Source: a virus
Direction: 5' to 3' (one strand)
Length of the DNA: 49,640 nt
Virus record (IMG/VR): IMGVR_UViG_3300017971_000364
Span: 1-49,640 of that record
Shown here piece by piece: positions 1 to 7,966 of the stretch. Numbering within the stretch: the stretch's first letter is position 1; each line of letters starts with the position of its first letter. The translations under genes were made by a program, and so were the position numbers. A model generated the notes under the pieces. The model ran no database searches and was not told the origin of the DNA. It saw nothing but the letters and a program-made list of their open reading frames with translations.

Positions 1-1
1 G

Positions 2-406
2 AAGAATGACCGCGCTATCAAGAAAGATACCATCAGTGTTACTCAGATATTACAGCCGTTGCAGATTCATTTCCTCAAAGCTCAACATGATTATTTCGTA
101 TCCCCCGATGACATGATGTTTGCTACGTTCGGGTCGGCATGGCATTTGCTGGTAGCAAACGAGGCTGAGACATTGAAAGAATACGGACGCAGACATGAGT
201 TGGGGGAAGAGCTACAAAAGCTAAAATCTGCACAGCAGGAAAAGCTAACGAAGATAACGATGCAGATGATACATGATTTTGTTGATAAGGAATGGCAGGC
301 TGGGGAATACGGCTATCCTGAATCATACGAGGTGATGGGGATGATAGCTGATTTCATTAGGCAAGTGCTGAAGATGGAGGTGGAGGAAGATAATGGAACT
401 GACTGA
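2..406 (+). CDS. Hypothetical protein, N-terminus outside the window
   Basis: The frame is open from the left edge (codons in phase with base 2) to TGA at 404-406, so this is the C-terminal 134 residues of a longer protein. The visible part contains ISVTQILQP, then DDMMFATFGSAWHLL. From memory this resembles the lead-in region of phage PD-(D/E)XK nuclease-like proteins (SVT..., D.MW..FG.A.H), but no catalytic D...ExK block follows before the stop, so a nuclease role is not supported by the visible part. The rest is helical and charged. Overlaps the next gene by 14 nt, as in an operon. Confidence 0.7.
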   Translation, partial: KNDRAIKKDTISVTQILQPLQIHFLKAQHDYFVSPDDMMFATFGSAWHLLVANEAETLKEYGRRHELGEELQKLKSAQQEKLTKITMQMIHDFVDKEWQAGEYGYPESYEVMGMIADFIRQVLKMEVEEDNGTD

Positions 407-632
407 CTTCGGGCTTGAGATAATCCGTGCAGGTAATGGCTACACTCTCCGCTTTCCGAATGACATGGGAGACGGGTTTTGCCTGGATGTTATCGAAGAC
501 GATGAATCAGACGAGCTTAAAAGCGATGAAGAACTATTGTGGCACGTCATGGAATACTTTGGCATAGGGGGTAGCAAGCATGACCCTGAGAGGTTGAGAA
601 TAGTGAGGGAAAATGACCAATCGTTGCCTTAA
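393..632 (+). CDS. Small conserved phage protein, function unknown
   Basis: 79 residues, acidic. Starts with MELTDFGLEIIRAGNGYTL and carries ELKSDEELLWHVMEYFG, then GGSKHDPERL. This pattern (a GNGY strand, an acidic patch, a helix ending EYFG, then GSKHD) recalls a small family common in phage early regions, with no known activity. The start lies inside the end of the upstream gene after GGAGGAAGATA, a good ribosome site. The next gene starts 20 nt before its stop. Confidence 0.75.
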   Translation: MELTDFGLEIIRAGNGYTLRFPNDMGDGFCLDVIEDDESDELKSDEELLWHVMEYFGIGGSKHDPERLRIVRENDQSLP

Positions 633-765
633 GGAGGATGGTTGTAAATACCAAGACAAGAATGGAGACTGCACCCTTATGGAATGTATCTATTACATAG
701 ACAAAGAAACCTTGGGGGATATAAAATACCACAGGCTGGTTGACGAGGGGAGGCATGGTAAATAA
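613..765 (+). CDS. Cys-rich 50-residue protein
   Basis: Short frame starting MTNRCLKEDGCKYQDK with four cysteines (residues 5, 11, 20 and 25), including an approximate C-x5-C-x8-C-x4-C pattern that could bind a metal or form a small knot. It overlaps the genes on both sides by 11-20 nt in other frames, which fits the tight packing here. No family recognised; the even cysteine spacing is the main reason to believe it is real. Confidence 0.5.
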   Translation: MTNRCLKEDGCKYQDKNGDCTLMECIYYIDKETLGDIKYHRLVDEGRHGK

Positions 766-1057
766 ATCAGAGAAAGGAGCAAGGAATGAAGCAAAGGCAA
801 AGAAGGAATTACTCGAAGATGGATACGAGGTGGAGTCGGTTAAGCGACTCAAGTATGGTCGAACAGACTTCTTCGGTTTATTCGATGTTATCGCTATTAA
901 TGGCGAACACGTTCGACTTATCCAAGTCAAAAGTAATCGACGTGAGAGCAGGAAAGACAGAGAAAGGATACGTAGATTTAGGTGTCCTAATTCGTGTTCC
1001 AAAGAAGTCTGGGTAATGCACGACTACAAGGGATGGAAAAAATATGCCATTTTATGA
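755..1057 (+). CDS. PD-(D/E)XK nuclease-like protein (Hjc/VRR-type fold)
   Basis: 100 residues from ATG at 755, behind GAGGGGAGGC; an upstream TTG at 740 is less likely. The layout matches small archaeal-type Holliday junction resolvases and restriction-like nucleases: an N-terminal helix with Glu (GARNEAKAKKELLE), a strand with Asp (GRTDFFGLFDVIAING), then the core Q-x-K (RLIQVKS). These supply the expected E, D and (E/Q)xK metal-site residues. Likely acts on phage DNA junctions or ends; substrate not inferable. A basic arginine-rich stretch follows the core. Overlaps the next gene by 14 nt. Confidence 0.6.
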   Translation: MVNKSEKGARNEAKAKKELLEDGYEVESVKRLKYGRTDFFGLFDVIAINGEHVRLIQVKSNRRESRKDRERIRRFRCPNSCSKEVWVMHDYKGWKKYAIL

Positions 1058-1217
1058 ATACAAATGTAGGCATTGTGGGAATGTCCACGTTGAGAGAAGG
1101 TCAGTGAAAGACCGAGATAAAACCTCTCATTGTCAGTGTGGATACACCTGTAAGAGAATAGCGTCCGCACCATCTGGTCTTATCGGTGGGCCGACACCAA
1201 AGTTTCACAGGAGGTAA
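1044..1217 (+). CDS. FmdB-like zinc ribbon protein
   Basis: 57 residues beginning MPFYEYKCRHCG, the characteristic opening of FmdB/CxxC_CxxC_SSSS family zinc ribbons, followed by a second knuckle CQCGYTC and the typical tail rich in Ser, Gly and Pro (APSGLIGGPTP). Two Cys pairs should bind one Zn. The family is suspected to regulate transcription, but the function is unproven. Overlaps the upstream nuclease-like gene; the next gene starts 3 nt after its stop and uses the AGGAGG embedded in its last codons. Confidence 0.7.
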   Translation: MPFYEYKCRHCGNVHVERRSVKDRDKTSHCQCGYTCKRIASAPSGLIGGPTPKFHRR

Positions 1218-1220
1218 ATT

Positions 1221-1973
1221 GTGAAAAAGTTTATTTTTACTATTCTAACATTGTTAGCCCTGGCGGGGTTTGTAATCAGCCAGGATGCAGTAATCCAGTG
1301 TCACCCTAACAGGCCAACCAACTTTCATGGTGGTTCAAATTGCGAGATGGTTGGATTGGCCTGGAGCCACGATGGCTCTGGGTATTTACGGGGATTCGAG
1401 CTTGAGAGAAAGAAGCACGGTACTGGCTGGATTGAGATAGCCAGGCTCGATTCGGCAGCACGTTCTTACACCGACAGGAACGTTGAAGAGGGAGATGTGT
1501 GGAGCTACAGGCTACGTGCACTTGGCAGGCATGGTTCATCCCAGTGGGTATATACAACCATTACGGTCCCAAAGTGTGATACTCCCGAACCCAAGCCCAA
1601 GAGGGATTGCGAAGTAAACCTTGACTACTTCTACGGAAGCATCATGGATTATTATTCCGAAGAGAAGGGCAAGTATATGTACTATGTCAGTATCAGGTGG
1701 GGTGTCGATAGGGTTAACCGCTCTGGAACCTGGACACTGTACAAAGTCAGATATGGTAAGGATAAGATGACCAGGGAAATCAAAGAGGCGTTCTATAAGA
1801 GACTATTTGTAATTGATAGGCAGGAGCCTGGAAGTGGCGAGACCGATTTTGTTTACGAAGATTATAATGTGTCACGTAATCAGCACGTGATGTATCTGCT
1901 GGTGTGGGAATGTGAGAAGTGTAAGCCTGGGGAGAAATACGGAATAGTCCACCTCTACATTCCAAGGACATAA
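1221..1973 (+). CDS. Secreted protein with fibronectin type III-like domain
   Basis: 250 residues with a GTG start preceded by CAGGAGGTAAATT. A clear Sec signal peptide (MKKF then a hydrophobic run to about residue 20, no lipobox) predicts export from the host cell. Residues about 25-115 look like an Fn3 fold: LAWSHDGSGYLRGFELERK, a W-I-E-I-A strand and YRLRALGRHG before the last strand. The second half (from CEVNLDYFYG) is another beta-rich domain with a C-x2-C near the end (WECEKC). A secreted, non-virion phage protein is unusual; with the glycosidase-like gene 14 nt downstream it may act on surface polysaccharide. Inference only. Confidence 0.7.
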   Translation: MKKFIFTILTLLALAGFVISQDAVIQCHPNRPTNFHGGSNCEMVGLAWSHDGSGYLRGFELERKKHGTGWIEIARLDSAARSYTDRNVEEGDVWSYRLRALGRHGSSQWVYTTITVPKCDTPEPKPKRDCEVNLDYFYGSIMDYYSEEKGKYMYYVSIRWGVDRVNRSGTWTLYKVRYGKDKMTREIKEAFYKRLFVIDRQEPGSGETDFVYEDYNVSRNQHVMYLLVWECEKCKPGEKYGIVHLYIPRT

Positions 1974-1987
1974 CGAGGTAATCACCT

Positions 1988-3142
1988 ATGAAGAATACAA
2001 AGTATGTTACTGCGGTCCTGGACATCCAGGGCCGATTCGGTAAGACCGATGATATTGAGGCCAACTGGTTTTTTGCCAAGCTCAGGTCTCACGGGGTTAA
2101 GTATTTTCGGCACACACCATGGGCTGTGTGGGGGGAACAATATCCGTGGTCACATATGTTCAAGAAGCACCCAGATGGGGGGTACCAAATCTTCGAAAAA
2201 GCTGGAGACCCAAAGTCAGGCACGAATTGGAATCCACTGTTCTGGAATAATATCCGCAGGCTCAAGAGAATTGCTGGTCACTGGAGAATAGCCCCATACC
2301 TTGATTTCGGTTGTCACTGTAGTACTAATAAGAAGCTACGGGACAAGCATCCACTCTATAACAATGTAGATGGCATTGACGGAATGTACGATACAAGTTA
2401 TAAGGCCCAGATTATGTGGAGAAGAATCATAGGGCAGTTTGTCAGGACCTACGGGACCAAACGCATCAAGTGCCCGACGAAGTTCAAGGGAATTAAAATC
2501 CTTGGACCAGCACCTTGGTATGGACTGGGGAACGAGCTTTACTGCCAAAAGAACCAGGACCATGATTTTGGAAGAGACTGGGCCTACCCGAAGGCATCGT
2601 TACTGCGGTCGCTTGGCTACAGTAAGCCCATACTGTTTTCTGCCCACGAGTACGCTGCCCATGCCATCAGGGGCTATGTAAGCTCTGAGGGGGATTGGCT
2701 AACTGAATTTAAACCAAAAGATACAGTCCGTGTATTTCACGGGATAGATAAGTGGGAGGACTTTACTCAGTTTGTTTACCCTGAGAATAGCTCCCTGAAG
2801 GCTGGTCGTGGATGGGCTGTTAGTGACGATGGCACAAACTGTAAAGACCCGTTTCGTCAGGCTATTTGTGTAAATGTCGATAGGTATTGCAGTGCCGATG
2901 TTCCTTCGGTCATAAGTTTTATGCACAGTGTAAAGCTCTACGCAGAAACCGTTGGTAAGAAGCGTTCTTACTTTCACCACATGGAAATGCTTCCAAGGTC
3001 TGTCAGCGAAACCTACCAAACACTCGGTAACCTAAATGAAAAGAGAGACCAGAAGGTCTATACAGCCGTATCTATGGATGTTTTCGGAGAGGACATCTCC
3101 TGGAAAATTCCGAAATGGGCCCGTAAAAGATGGCTTGAATAA
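1988..3142 (+). CDS. Glycoside hydrolase-like (TIM-barrel) protein
   Basis: 384 residues, rich in Trp, Tyr and His, with a good ribosome site (ACGAGGTAATCACC). I see a layout reminiscent of clan GH-A glycosidases: an aromatic early barrel (HTPWAVWGEQYPW), APYLDFG, a GLGNEL segment about residue 185 that could supply the strand-4 Asn-Glu acid/base, and FHHMEMLP about residue 329 that could supply the strand-7 Glu. No signal peptide. The preceding secreted Fn3 protein suggests both act on a glycan. Family assignment is tentative. Promoter P1 follows its stop. Confidence 0.55.
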   Translation: MKNTKYVTAVLDIQGRFGKTDDIEANWFFAKLRSHGVKYFRHTPWAVWGEQYPWSHMFKKHPDGGYQIFEKAGDPKSGTNWNPLFWNNIRRLKRIAGHWRIAPYLDFGCHCSTNKKLRDKHPLYNNVDGIDGMYDTSYKAQIMWRRIIGQFVRTYGTKRIKCPTKFKGIKILGPAPWYGLGNELYCQKNQDHDFGRDWAYPKASLLRSLGYSKPILFSAHEYAAHAIRGYVSSEGDWLTEFKPKDTVRVFHGIDKWEDFTQFVYPENSSLKAGRGWAVSDDGTNCKDPFRQAICVNVDRYCSADVPSVISFMHSVKLYAETVGKKRSYFHHMEMLPRSVSETYQTLGNLNEKRDQKVYTAVSMDVFGEDISWKIPKWARKRWLE

Positions 3143-3147
3143 AGTGG

Positions 3148-3177
3148 TTGACAACTCGACAGTTTTTGTGGTATAGT
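3148..3177 (+). promoter_or_regulatory. Promoter P1 (sigma70-type, 18-nt spacer)
   Basis: TTGACA at 3148-3153 and TATAGT at 3172-3177, 18 nt apart, with an extended -10 TG (TGgTATAGT). The spacer contains ACTCGACAGTTTTT, nearly identical to promoter P2. An ATG follows exactly 7 nt after the -10. It should drive the DNA metabolism operon starting with the SSB-like gene. Confidence 0.85.
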
Positions 3178-3184
3178 GTAAACA

Positions 3185-3859
3185 ATGGGAGAGATGGCTG
3201 ATGCTCAAATTGAAGATGGGATTGCCTGGTATGCAGGCACAGACCCTATGTCCCTCCCGTTTGATAACGACACTAATGAGAAATTAAATAAATTTATGGA
3301 GGTGTTTAATATGGCTGCTTATCATGCCTATGTGAGGATTGACCAAATCTTGACAAAGGAAGGATATCAATCAAGAGAAGGTCATCCTCAAACAAAGTAT
3401 GCCCTCAAGTGTACGAACAAAGATGGAAACACCGTCTGGTTCAATCTCTTTGCAGCCCCAGAGAAAGAGAATACTATTCTGAGAGACGTGGAAGCAGGTA
3501 GCGGTGTAAAAATCACGTACATCAAGAGTGGCAACGAGGGGCAGTTCAGGAATATCGTCGGTATTGAATATGCCCAGGTGAGCGTTCCAAAGAAACAGGA
3601 CCCTCAGGAAAAAGAAGACAGTATAATCATGCAGGCTATGGTAAAAGCCTCTGCTGCTGCCATGGCCTTTTCTGTCAAAGATTCCGACGAGGTTGCCAAC
3701 ACGATTTGGGATGTAGCCGAGGACCTTTTCTCAAAAGTTACAGGGCGACGCTATGGGAGCACCGCTATAGAGAAAGAGTCCCCGAAGAAGGCTACCGCAG
3801 AGATGACCCAGGAAGAAGCTGAGTCATACGAAGACTCTGAAGAGGAAGTCCCGTTCTGA
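3185..3859 (+). CDS. ssDNA-binding-like protein with acidic C-terminal tip
   Basis: Up to 224 residues. The middle (about 45-140) alternates beta strands as in an OB fold (KYALKCTNKDGNTVWFNLF, VKITYIKSGNEG). The C-terminus is strongly acidic and ends EEEVPF, matching the acidic tip with terminal Pro-Phe by which bacterial SSBs recruit partners (E. coli ends DDDIPF). First gene after P1 and just upstream of nuclease, HNH, ATPase and exonuclease genes, so a replication/recombination SSB is likely. Start uncertain: ATG 3185 lies 7 nt after the -10 and would be nearly leaderless, while ATG 3311 has a strong GGAGGTG site. Confidence 0.65.
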   Translation: MGEMADAQIEDGIAWYAGTDPMSLPFDNDTNEKLNKFMEVFNMAAYHAYVRIDQILTKEGYQSREGHPQTKYALKCTNKDGNTVWFNLFAAPEKENTILRDVEAGSGVKITYIKSGNEGQFRNIVGIEYAQVSVPKKQDPQEKEDSIIMQAMVKASAAAMAFSVKDSDEVANTIWDVAEDLFSKVTGRRYGSTAIEKESPKKATAEMTQEEAESYEDSEEEVPF

Positions 3860-4602
3860 TGGCTACCTGGCGAGAGAACGAAGATGTATCCAGGCATTAT
3901 TTGGATATAATCGTCTCTAGAATAAATAAACCACGGCCGATGGAGGTCCATGCTTCTGATGTGGACGGATTATGTCTGTTGAAGCCCTACTACCGTAGGG
4001 TGATTCAACCTCCTCTCCCGTTATCAGACCTTTCCTCCCTCTTCCTAATGCGTGGCCTAGCAATCGAACGCTATATGGTCGAGGGAGGACCACCCTCCCC
4101 AATACAGAAGGACGGAATATGGTGCTCAATAGACGACGTGCTTGATGTCGGACCAGTAGAGATAAAATCTACCGTCAAATCAGAGAGGAACTTCCATCCA
4201 ATAGACACATACCCACACTGGACAACACGAATCAAAACTTATTGCTATGCATACGAGACAAACACATTCCACCTGTCTGTATATTTCTTAATGGGAGACT
4301 ACAGGGATGTCAGAACTTCACTAAGAAGTTACACGCTTGAATTTAGTGACTCTGAATTACAGGAAAACTGGGGGTTGATACAGGAAAGGAAAAAAATCCT
4401 CGAGCATATGTGGGAGACGAACGAAGTTATCTCTCCAGATATGGTCGATGCGTACCACGAGCAGCAAAGGGGACGCTCACGGTACTGGCAGTGTGAGCAG
4501 TGTGAACTGAAGGAGGTTTGCTACTTCCATAATAAATGTTTAATGGAGAACGATAATGGGAAGCTCGAAAGAGTCCAAGCAGAATTTACCAGTGAGGGTT
4601 GA
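3859..4602 (+). CDS. Cas4/RecB-like PD-(D/E)XK exonuclease with Fe-S cysteines
   Basis: 247 residues. An early Cys (DGLCLLKPYYRR, residue 35), a His/Asp-rich middle, metal-binding SIDDVLD and VEIKST (the E-x-K of motif III, about residues 94-106), then a C-terminal cysteine set CEQCELKEVCYFHNKC (about 211-226). One N-terminal Cys plus a C-terminal C-x2-C-x5-C cluster is the Cas4/AddB arrangement for a 4Fe-4S cluster. It probably resects dsDNA ends for recombination with the neighbouring SSB and ATPase. Start overlaps the SSB stop (TGATG), so translation is coupled. No cas1/cas2 or CRISPR is seen. Confidence 0.75.
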   Translation: MATWRENEDVSRHYLDIIVSRINKPRPMEVHASDVDGLCLLKPYYRRVIQPPLPLSDLSSLFLMRGLAIERYMVEGGPPSPIQKDGIWCSIDDVLDVGPVEIKSTVKSERNFHPIDTYPHWTTRIKTYCYAYETNTFHLSVYFLMGDYRDVRTSLRSYTLEFSDSELQENWGLIQERKKILEHMWETNEVISPDMVDAYHEQQRGRSRYWQCEQCELKEVCYFHNKCLMENDNGKLERVQAEFTSEG

Positions 4603-5296
4603 GGTTGGAAAAGACATCTCTAAAAGAGATTTCCTTTATATCATAGAGGGCGAAATTGAGAAGCTCAAGACTGAAATTTCTGCTGGTTTTCTTAGGCTTG
4701 GGATGCTTTTTAAGTATGTTAAAGAAGAAAAGCTCTACGAGCTTGACAAGGAAACGCACCCATCCTTCAAGTCCTTCTGTGCCCAGTTTGGATTCAATTA
4801 CAAGTCGGTGCAGTCATGGGTACATATATACGAACTCTATGTTCTTGAGATGGGACGTTCCCAGGAAGAACTCCAGCAGGCCACTTGGGGACAGCTACAG
4901 GTCATCAACCCAGTCGTCAAAGAAGACCCAGACAGATGGATTGGGATGGCCCAGACGCTTAGTCGGGGGGACTTGATAAATGAAGTTAGAAAAGCCAAGG
5001 GAAAAGAAGAGATGGGCCCAGAGAAGGCTGCCACATCTTCCATTGATGTCAAATCCTACGAGGAATACGTGGCTGCCTCGCCATGCTGTGTATGCGGTAG
5101 AAAGCCGATTGAGAAAGCCCATTTCCCAAGAACTCGGGTCAGAGCAGAGAGGCCTTGGCATTATATCCCCCTGTGCCACGACTGCCACATCGGAGACCTT
5201 CACCAACACGGAATAAATCACTTCCTAGTTCTTCACAAAAACAACATCTTTAAGTTCTTCTATGATTACATAGAAAATGTTAACCGCAACCTATAA
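4556..5296 (+). CDS. HNH-type zinc nuclease with N-terminal helical domain
   Basis: 246 residues. The N-terminal half is helical (residues 25-130) with a possible DNA-binding helix (THPSFKSFCAQFGFNYKSV). The C-terminal 75 residues carry CCVCGRKPIEKAHFPRTR, then PLCHDCHIGDLHQHG: two Cys pairs plus an A-H-F/H core as in HNH proteins of the Ref (RecA-dependent nuclease) and DUF968-like type. Likely a DNA nicking or cleaving enzyme in phage recombination. Overlaps the Cas4-like gene by 47 nt and has GGAG 7-8 nt before its start. Confidence 0.7.
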   Translation: MGSSKESKQNLPVRVEVGKDISKRDFLYIIEGEIEKLKTEISAGFLRLGMLFKYVKEEKLYELDKETHPSFKSFCAQFGFNYKSVQSWVHIYELYVLEMGRSQEELQQATWGQLQVINPVVKEDPDRWIGMAQTLSRGDLINEVRKAKGKEEMGPEKAATSSIDVKSYEEYVAASPCCVCGRKPIEKAHFPRTRVRAERPWHYIPLCHDCHIGDLHQHGINHFLVLHKNNIFKFFYDYIENVNRNL

Positions 5297-5477
5297 TGTC
5301 TACGAGTGTAACCGATGCAAGAATATGACAGTTACATTTCCAAAGCCAATAGAGAGATTCTGCAAGGCACACAAAAAGAAGCTAACTGGAGGTGGGGACC
5401 TAAGGGGTCACCTCCCACACTGTGAGTTTCTTGAGAAAGGAAAACCAAAATATATTGAAAGAGAAGGGTGGAAATGA
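5277..5477 (+). CDS. Small Cys/His protein, probable zinc binder
   Basis: 66 residues. YECNRCKN gives one C-x2-C; CKAHKKK and HLPHCEF give further Cys/His ligands, so a single zinc site is plausible. Basic. Overlaps the HNH gene by 20 nt and the next gene by 4 nt, so it belongs to the same operon. No family recognised. Confidence 0.6.
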   Translation: MLTATYNVYECNRCKNMTVTFPKPIERFCKAHKKKLTGGGDLRGHLPHCEFLEKGKPKYIEREGWK

Positions 5478-6550
5478 ATAATACGGAGAGGAGAAAAGAT
5501 GTCTTAATGCTCCAGGAGCATCTCTCCGTTTGCCAGGAGATGCTCGACAAGGGAGATGTCGAGGGCGTCAAGTTATACCTTGGATACAAAGAGGGACAGG
5601 AGAGACACATAGAGTCTGGCCTGCCATTCAGTCAACAACTCTGGAACTGGATAGAGGGTACCGATGGCTATTTTACTCTCGAGGAGGTTTATCGTTCGTT
5701 TGAGCTTAGGACTAAAAAAGAGAAGCTCAGGGCCAGGAGGGAACTACACAAGCTAAAAGAGAAGGGGGAGATACTCAAGCATGGTTCCAGGGATGGTGAA
5801 TACAGGAAGTTAACAAATGCTCTCGAAGAAATGGGCTGGAAAGATGCGAGTGTTATTCCACTTGATATAGACTTTCCTCTGAATATAGGTGGATTCTTTC
5901 AGGCCTACCCAAAGAACATGGGCGTCATAGCTGGTGCAAAGGACTCAGGGAAGACGGCGACCCTCTTGGAGTTCGTGAAGAGAAACATGGAGAAGTGGGA
6001 TATACACTTTTACACAAACGAGATGGGGAAAGAAGAACTGAAGCACAGGATTATGAAGAGAGAGGATATAAGAGTCCAAGACTGGAACTTCCATGCCTAT
6101 GAATGTACCGAGCACTACGAAGACCACATAGCAAGGTACCCAGACTCAATCCACGTCGTTGATTACATCGAGGTGAACGACGCCTTTTACAGGGTTGGCG
6201 ATTACCTCAAGTGGATGCACGAAGCCCTTGGGCAGGGATTTATCTTCCTCGGACTACAGAAGGACTGGGGGGCACCCTTGGGACGTGGGGCTGCCTTCTC
6301 CCTGCAAAGGCCACGGCTTTACATCACAATGGAACGTGGCGTGGCAAGGGTTGTTTCCGCAAAAAACAGGACACCAACCTGTGAACACAGCCCAGTGGGG
6401 AACATACTCTATTACGGCCTTGTTGACGGGTGGAAGCTGGTTGCTAAAGGGATTTGGCACCCAGAGATGCCTGGTGAGATAGACGAATACCTGGGAATAA
6501 AAAAGGGAGTATACGGAGGATATCAGTATGGTGATAAGCAAAGCTACTAA
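5474..6550 (+). CDS. RecA-fold P-loop ATPase (DnaB/KaiC-like), helicase or recombinase candidate
   Basis: About 358 residues from ATG 5474, preceded by AAGGGTGGAA. Residues about 60-105 look like a winged helix (FTLEEVYRSFELRTKKEKLR, LHKLKEKGEILKHG). Then GVIAGAKDSGKT is a Walker A motif, DSIHVVDYIEV a Walker B-type strand, and GFIFLGLQKDWG a sensor strand with Gln. The early FYTNEMGKEELKHR resembles the SLEM segment of DnaB/KaiC-type ATPases. Lies between an HNH nuclease and a DEDD exonuclease; a replicative helicase, helicase loader or recombination ATPase all fit. The wHTH fusion suggests DNA binding. Confidence 0.7.
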   Translation: MNNTERRKDVLMLQEHLSVCQEMLDKGDVEGVKLYLGYKEGQERHIESGLPFSQQLWNWIEGTDGYFTLEEVYRSFELRTKKEKLRARRELHKLKEKGEILKHGSRDGEYRKLTNALEEMGWKDASVIPLDIDFPLNIGGFFQAYPKNMGVIAGAKDSGKTATLLEFVKRNMEKWDIHFYTNEMGKEELKHRIMKREDIRVQDWNFHAYECTEHYEDHIARYPDSIHVVDYIEVNDAFYRVGDYLKWMHEALGQGFIFLGLQKDWGAPLGRGAAFSLQRPRLYITMERGVARVVSAKNRTPTCEHSPVGNILYYGLVDGWKLVAKGIWHPEMPGEIDEYLGIKKGVYGGYQYGDKQSY

Positions 6551-6716
6551 ACTAGCCAAGAGATGGGCAAGCGAGGAAAATAACCCACACGGCGACAGCT
6601 ACTACGCCGTCCTTGACTTTATAGGATTTCTTTATATGAATGGATTTACCATTGACTCAAGATATATTAACGAAGATGCTAAGGAACAGGAGGATTTAAT
6701 TGATTCAAAGAAGTAA
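6528..6716 (+). CDS. Small hypothetical protein
   Basis: 62 residues, starting MVISKATKLAKRWASEEN, probably two or three helices. Overlaps the ATPase gene by 23 nt; its last codons overlap the exonuclease gene by 17 nt and contain the AGGAGGA ribosome site for it. Function not recognised. Confidence 0.55.
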   Translation: MVISKATKLAKRWASEENNPHGDSYYAVLDFIGFLYMNGFTIDSRYINEDAKEQEDLIDSKK

Positions 6717-7437
6717 TCGAAATAACAGGTTTAACTACAAGAAATTAACAAAGGCAAACGTCGAGTGGCTTGCGACGCATTACTGCAAACATGGGAAGCC
6801 CTATACAGAACACCCATCTTGCTTCTTCAACGAAAAACCAGATACCTCACCAATTCAGGAGAGGGTCGGGTTTTTAGACATTGAGACATCAAACCTCCAT
6901 GCACCATTCGGATATGTACTTAGCTGGTGCATAAAGGAAAAGGACGGGGGCTTAGCTGGGACGCACATTACTGCTGAAGAGTTCGAGGCCGAGAAGAACA
7001 GCAGGCTTCCAACAAAAGTCAGAATAGACAAGCGTGTTATCAGGGAGTTTACAAAAGAGGCCAAGAGATATGACAAGCTCGTTGTCTACTACGGAAAAAA
7101 CAGAAGGCATGACATTCCGTTCCTAAGGCACAGATGCATCAAGCTGGGCCTGGACTTTCCCCTATACGGGGAGGTCTTCTGTGTTGATATGTACGACTGG
7201 GCGAAGAACTTCCTCAAAATGCCATATGGTAGGTATTCGCTTTGGTCTGTATGTACTGAACTGGGCATAAAGGCCAAGGGGACAAAGTGCCCGATGTACT
7301 ACTGGCCAAAGGCCAGCCTGGGTCACATGGGGGCCGTGGAAACAATTTATAAGCACAACATAGATGACGTTGTGTGCCTAGAACCCCTTTATAATTACCT
7401 CGAGCCGTTTGCACGGAGAATGAGGACCAGTGCGTAA
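6700..7437 (+). CDS. DEDD-family 3'-5' exonuclease (RNase H fold)
   Basis: 245 residues with a TTG start behind AGGAGGATTTAA. Motifs of the RNaseH-like exonuclease fold appear in order: VGFLDIETSN (Exo I D-x-E, about 48-57), VVYYGKNRRHDIPFL (Exo II region with N and D, about 129-143), and KHNIDDVVCLEPLY (Exo III with D, about 213-226). Closest in style to the YprB/RNase_H_2 group. It could trim DNA ends in recombination or serve as a proofreading activity separate from a polymerase. N-terminal 45 residues contain HYCKHGKPYTEHPSC, a possible small zinc site. Last gene of the P1 unit except for the next orphan. Confidence 0.75.
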   Translation: MIQRSNRNNRFNYKKLTKANVEWLATHYCKHGKPYTEHPSCFFNEKPDTSPIQERVGFLDIETSNLHAPFGYVLSWCIKEKDGGLAGTHITAEEFEAEKNSRLPTKVRIDKRVIREFTKEAKRYDKLVVYYGKNRRHDIPFLRHRCIKLGLDFPLYGEVFCVDMYDWAKNFLKMPYGRYSLWSVCTELGIKAKGTKCPMYYWPKASLGHMGAVETIYKHNIDDVVCLEPLYNYLEPFARRMRTSA

Positions 7438-7496
7438 GTCTCTGTATGCTTTAAAATCTCTCTCGAATTTTTTTTCGACTTAAGGGGTTTGTATAT

Positions 7497-7922
7497 ATGG
7501 AGAATAAACGATACGGTGGGTGCTTTAATATCCCAGCTTACCGAACAGATTACTACGACAAGATTTCCTCGGCAATCAGGAGGACCAAAATAATGGATGA
7601 ACATCTGAAGATTACAAAGGAGTCCGTTCTAAGGGCAGCGAAGAAGTGCAGCCAGGCCAAGGACATTCTTTGTGAATTATTTCCTGAGGTATTTGAAAAA
7701 AGTATTAACTACAAGGACCAAGAGTTACTAGGTATTATCCTTAGGACCAAGAGTTACTCTGGATATATTGATTGTGAAGAAGAAGAGTGGCTTCCCAGGG
7801 AGAGATACCTGCTTGCGAATATCCTTCAACGTGGGATTAGGGCCGTTGTCTTTGAAGAGCTTTCTGACCTTGGCCCTGAAAATTTCTGCAAAAAGTATAG
7901 GTATGTCAAAAAAAAGACTTGA
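7497..7922 (+). CDS. Hypothetical helical protein
   Basis: 141 residues, charged and mainly helical; four cysteines are spaced irregularly. No Shine-Dalgarno as good as its neighbours. The stop codon TGA is part of the -35 box of promoter P2, so the promoter is built into the gene's end. No family recognised. A 59-nt gap before it contains only a weak 5-bp hairpin. Confidence 0.6.
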   Translation: MENKRYGGCFNIPAYRTDYYDKISSAIRRTKIMDEHLKITKESVLRAAKKCSQAKDILCELFPEVFEKSINYKDQELLGIILRTKSYSGYIDCEEEEWLPRERYLLANILQRGIRAVVFEELSDLGPENFCKKYRYVKKKT

Positions 7923-7948
7923 CAACTCGACGGTTTTTATGTTATGAT
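7919..7948 (+). promoter_or_regulatory. Promoter P2, driving the Y RNA/Ro60 locus
   Basis: TTGACA at 7919-7924 and TATGAT at 7943-7948 with an 18-nt spacer holding ACTCGACGGTTTTTATG, nearly the same as P1, and an extended -10 TG. The expected start of transcription near 7955 lies about 12 nt before the Y RNA A stem. Confidence 0.88.
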
Positions 7949-7966
7949 ATAGATAATGACTGAGAG

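Noticed and set aside
7463-7478. Terminator before gene 7497
   Set aside because: Only a 5-bp TCGAA/TTCGA stem with a T loop; too weak to claim.
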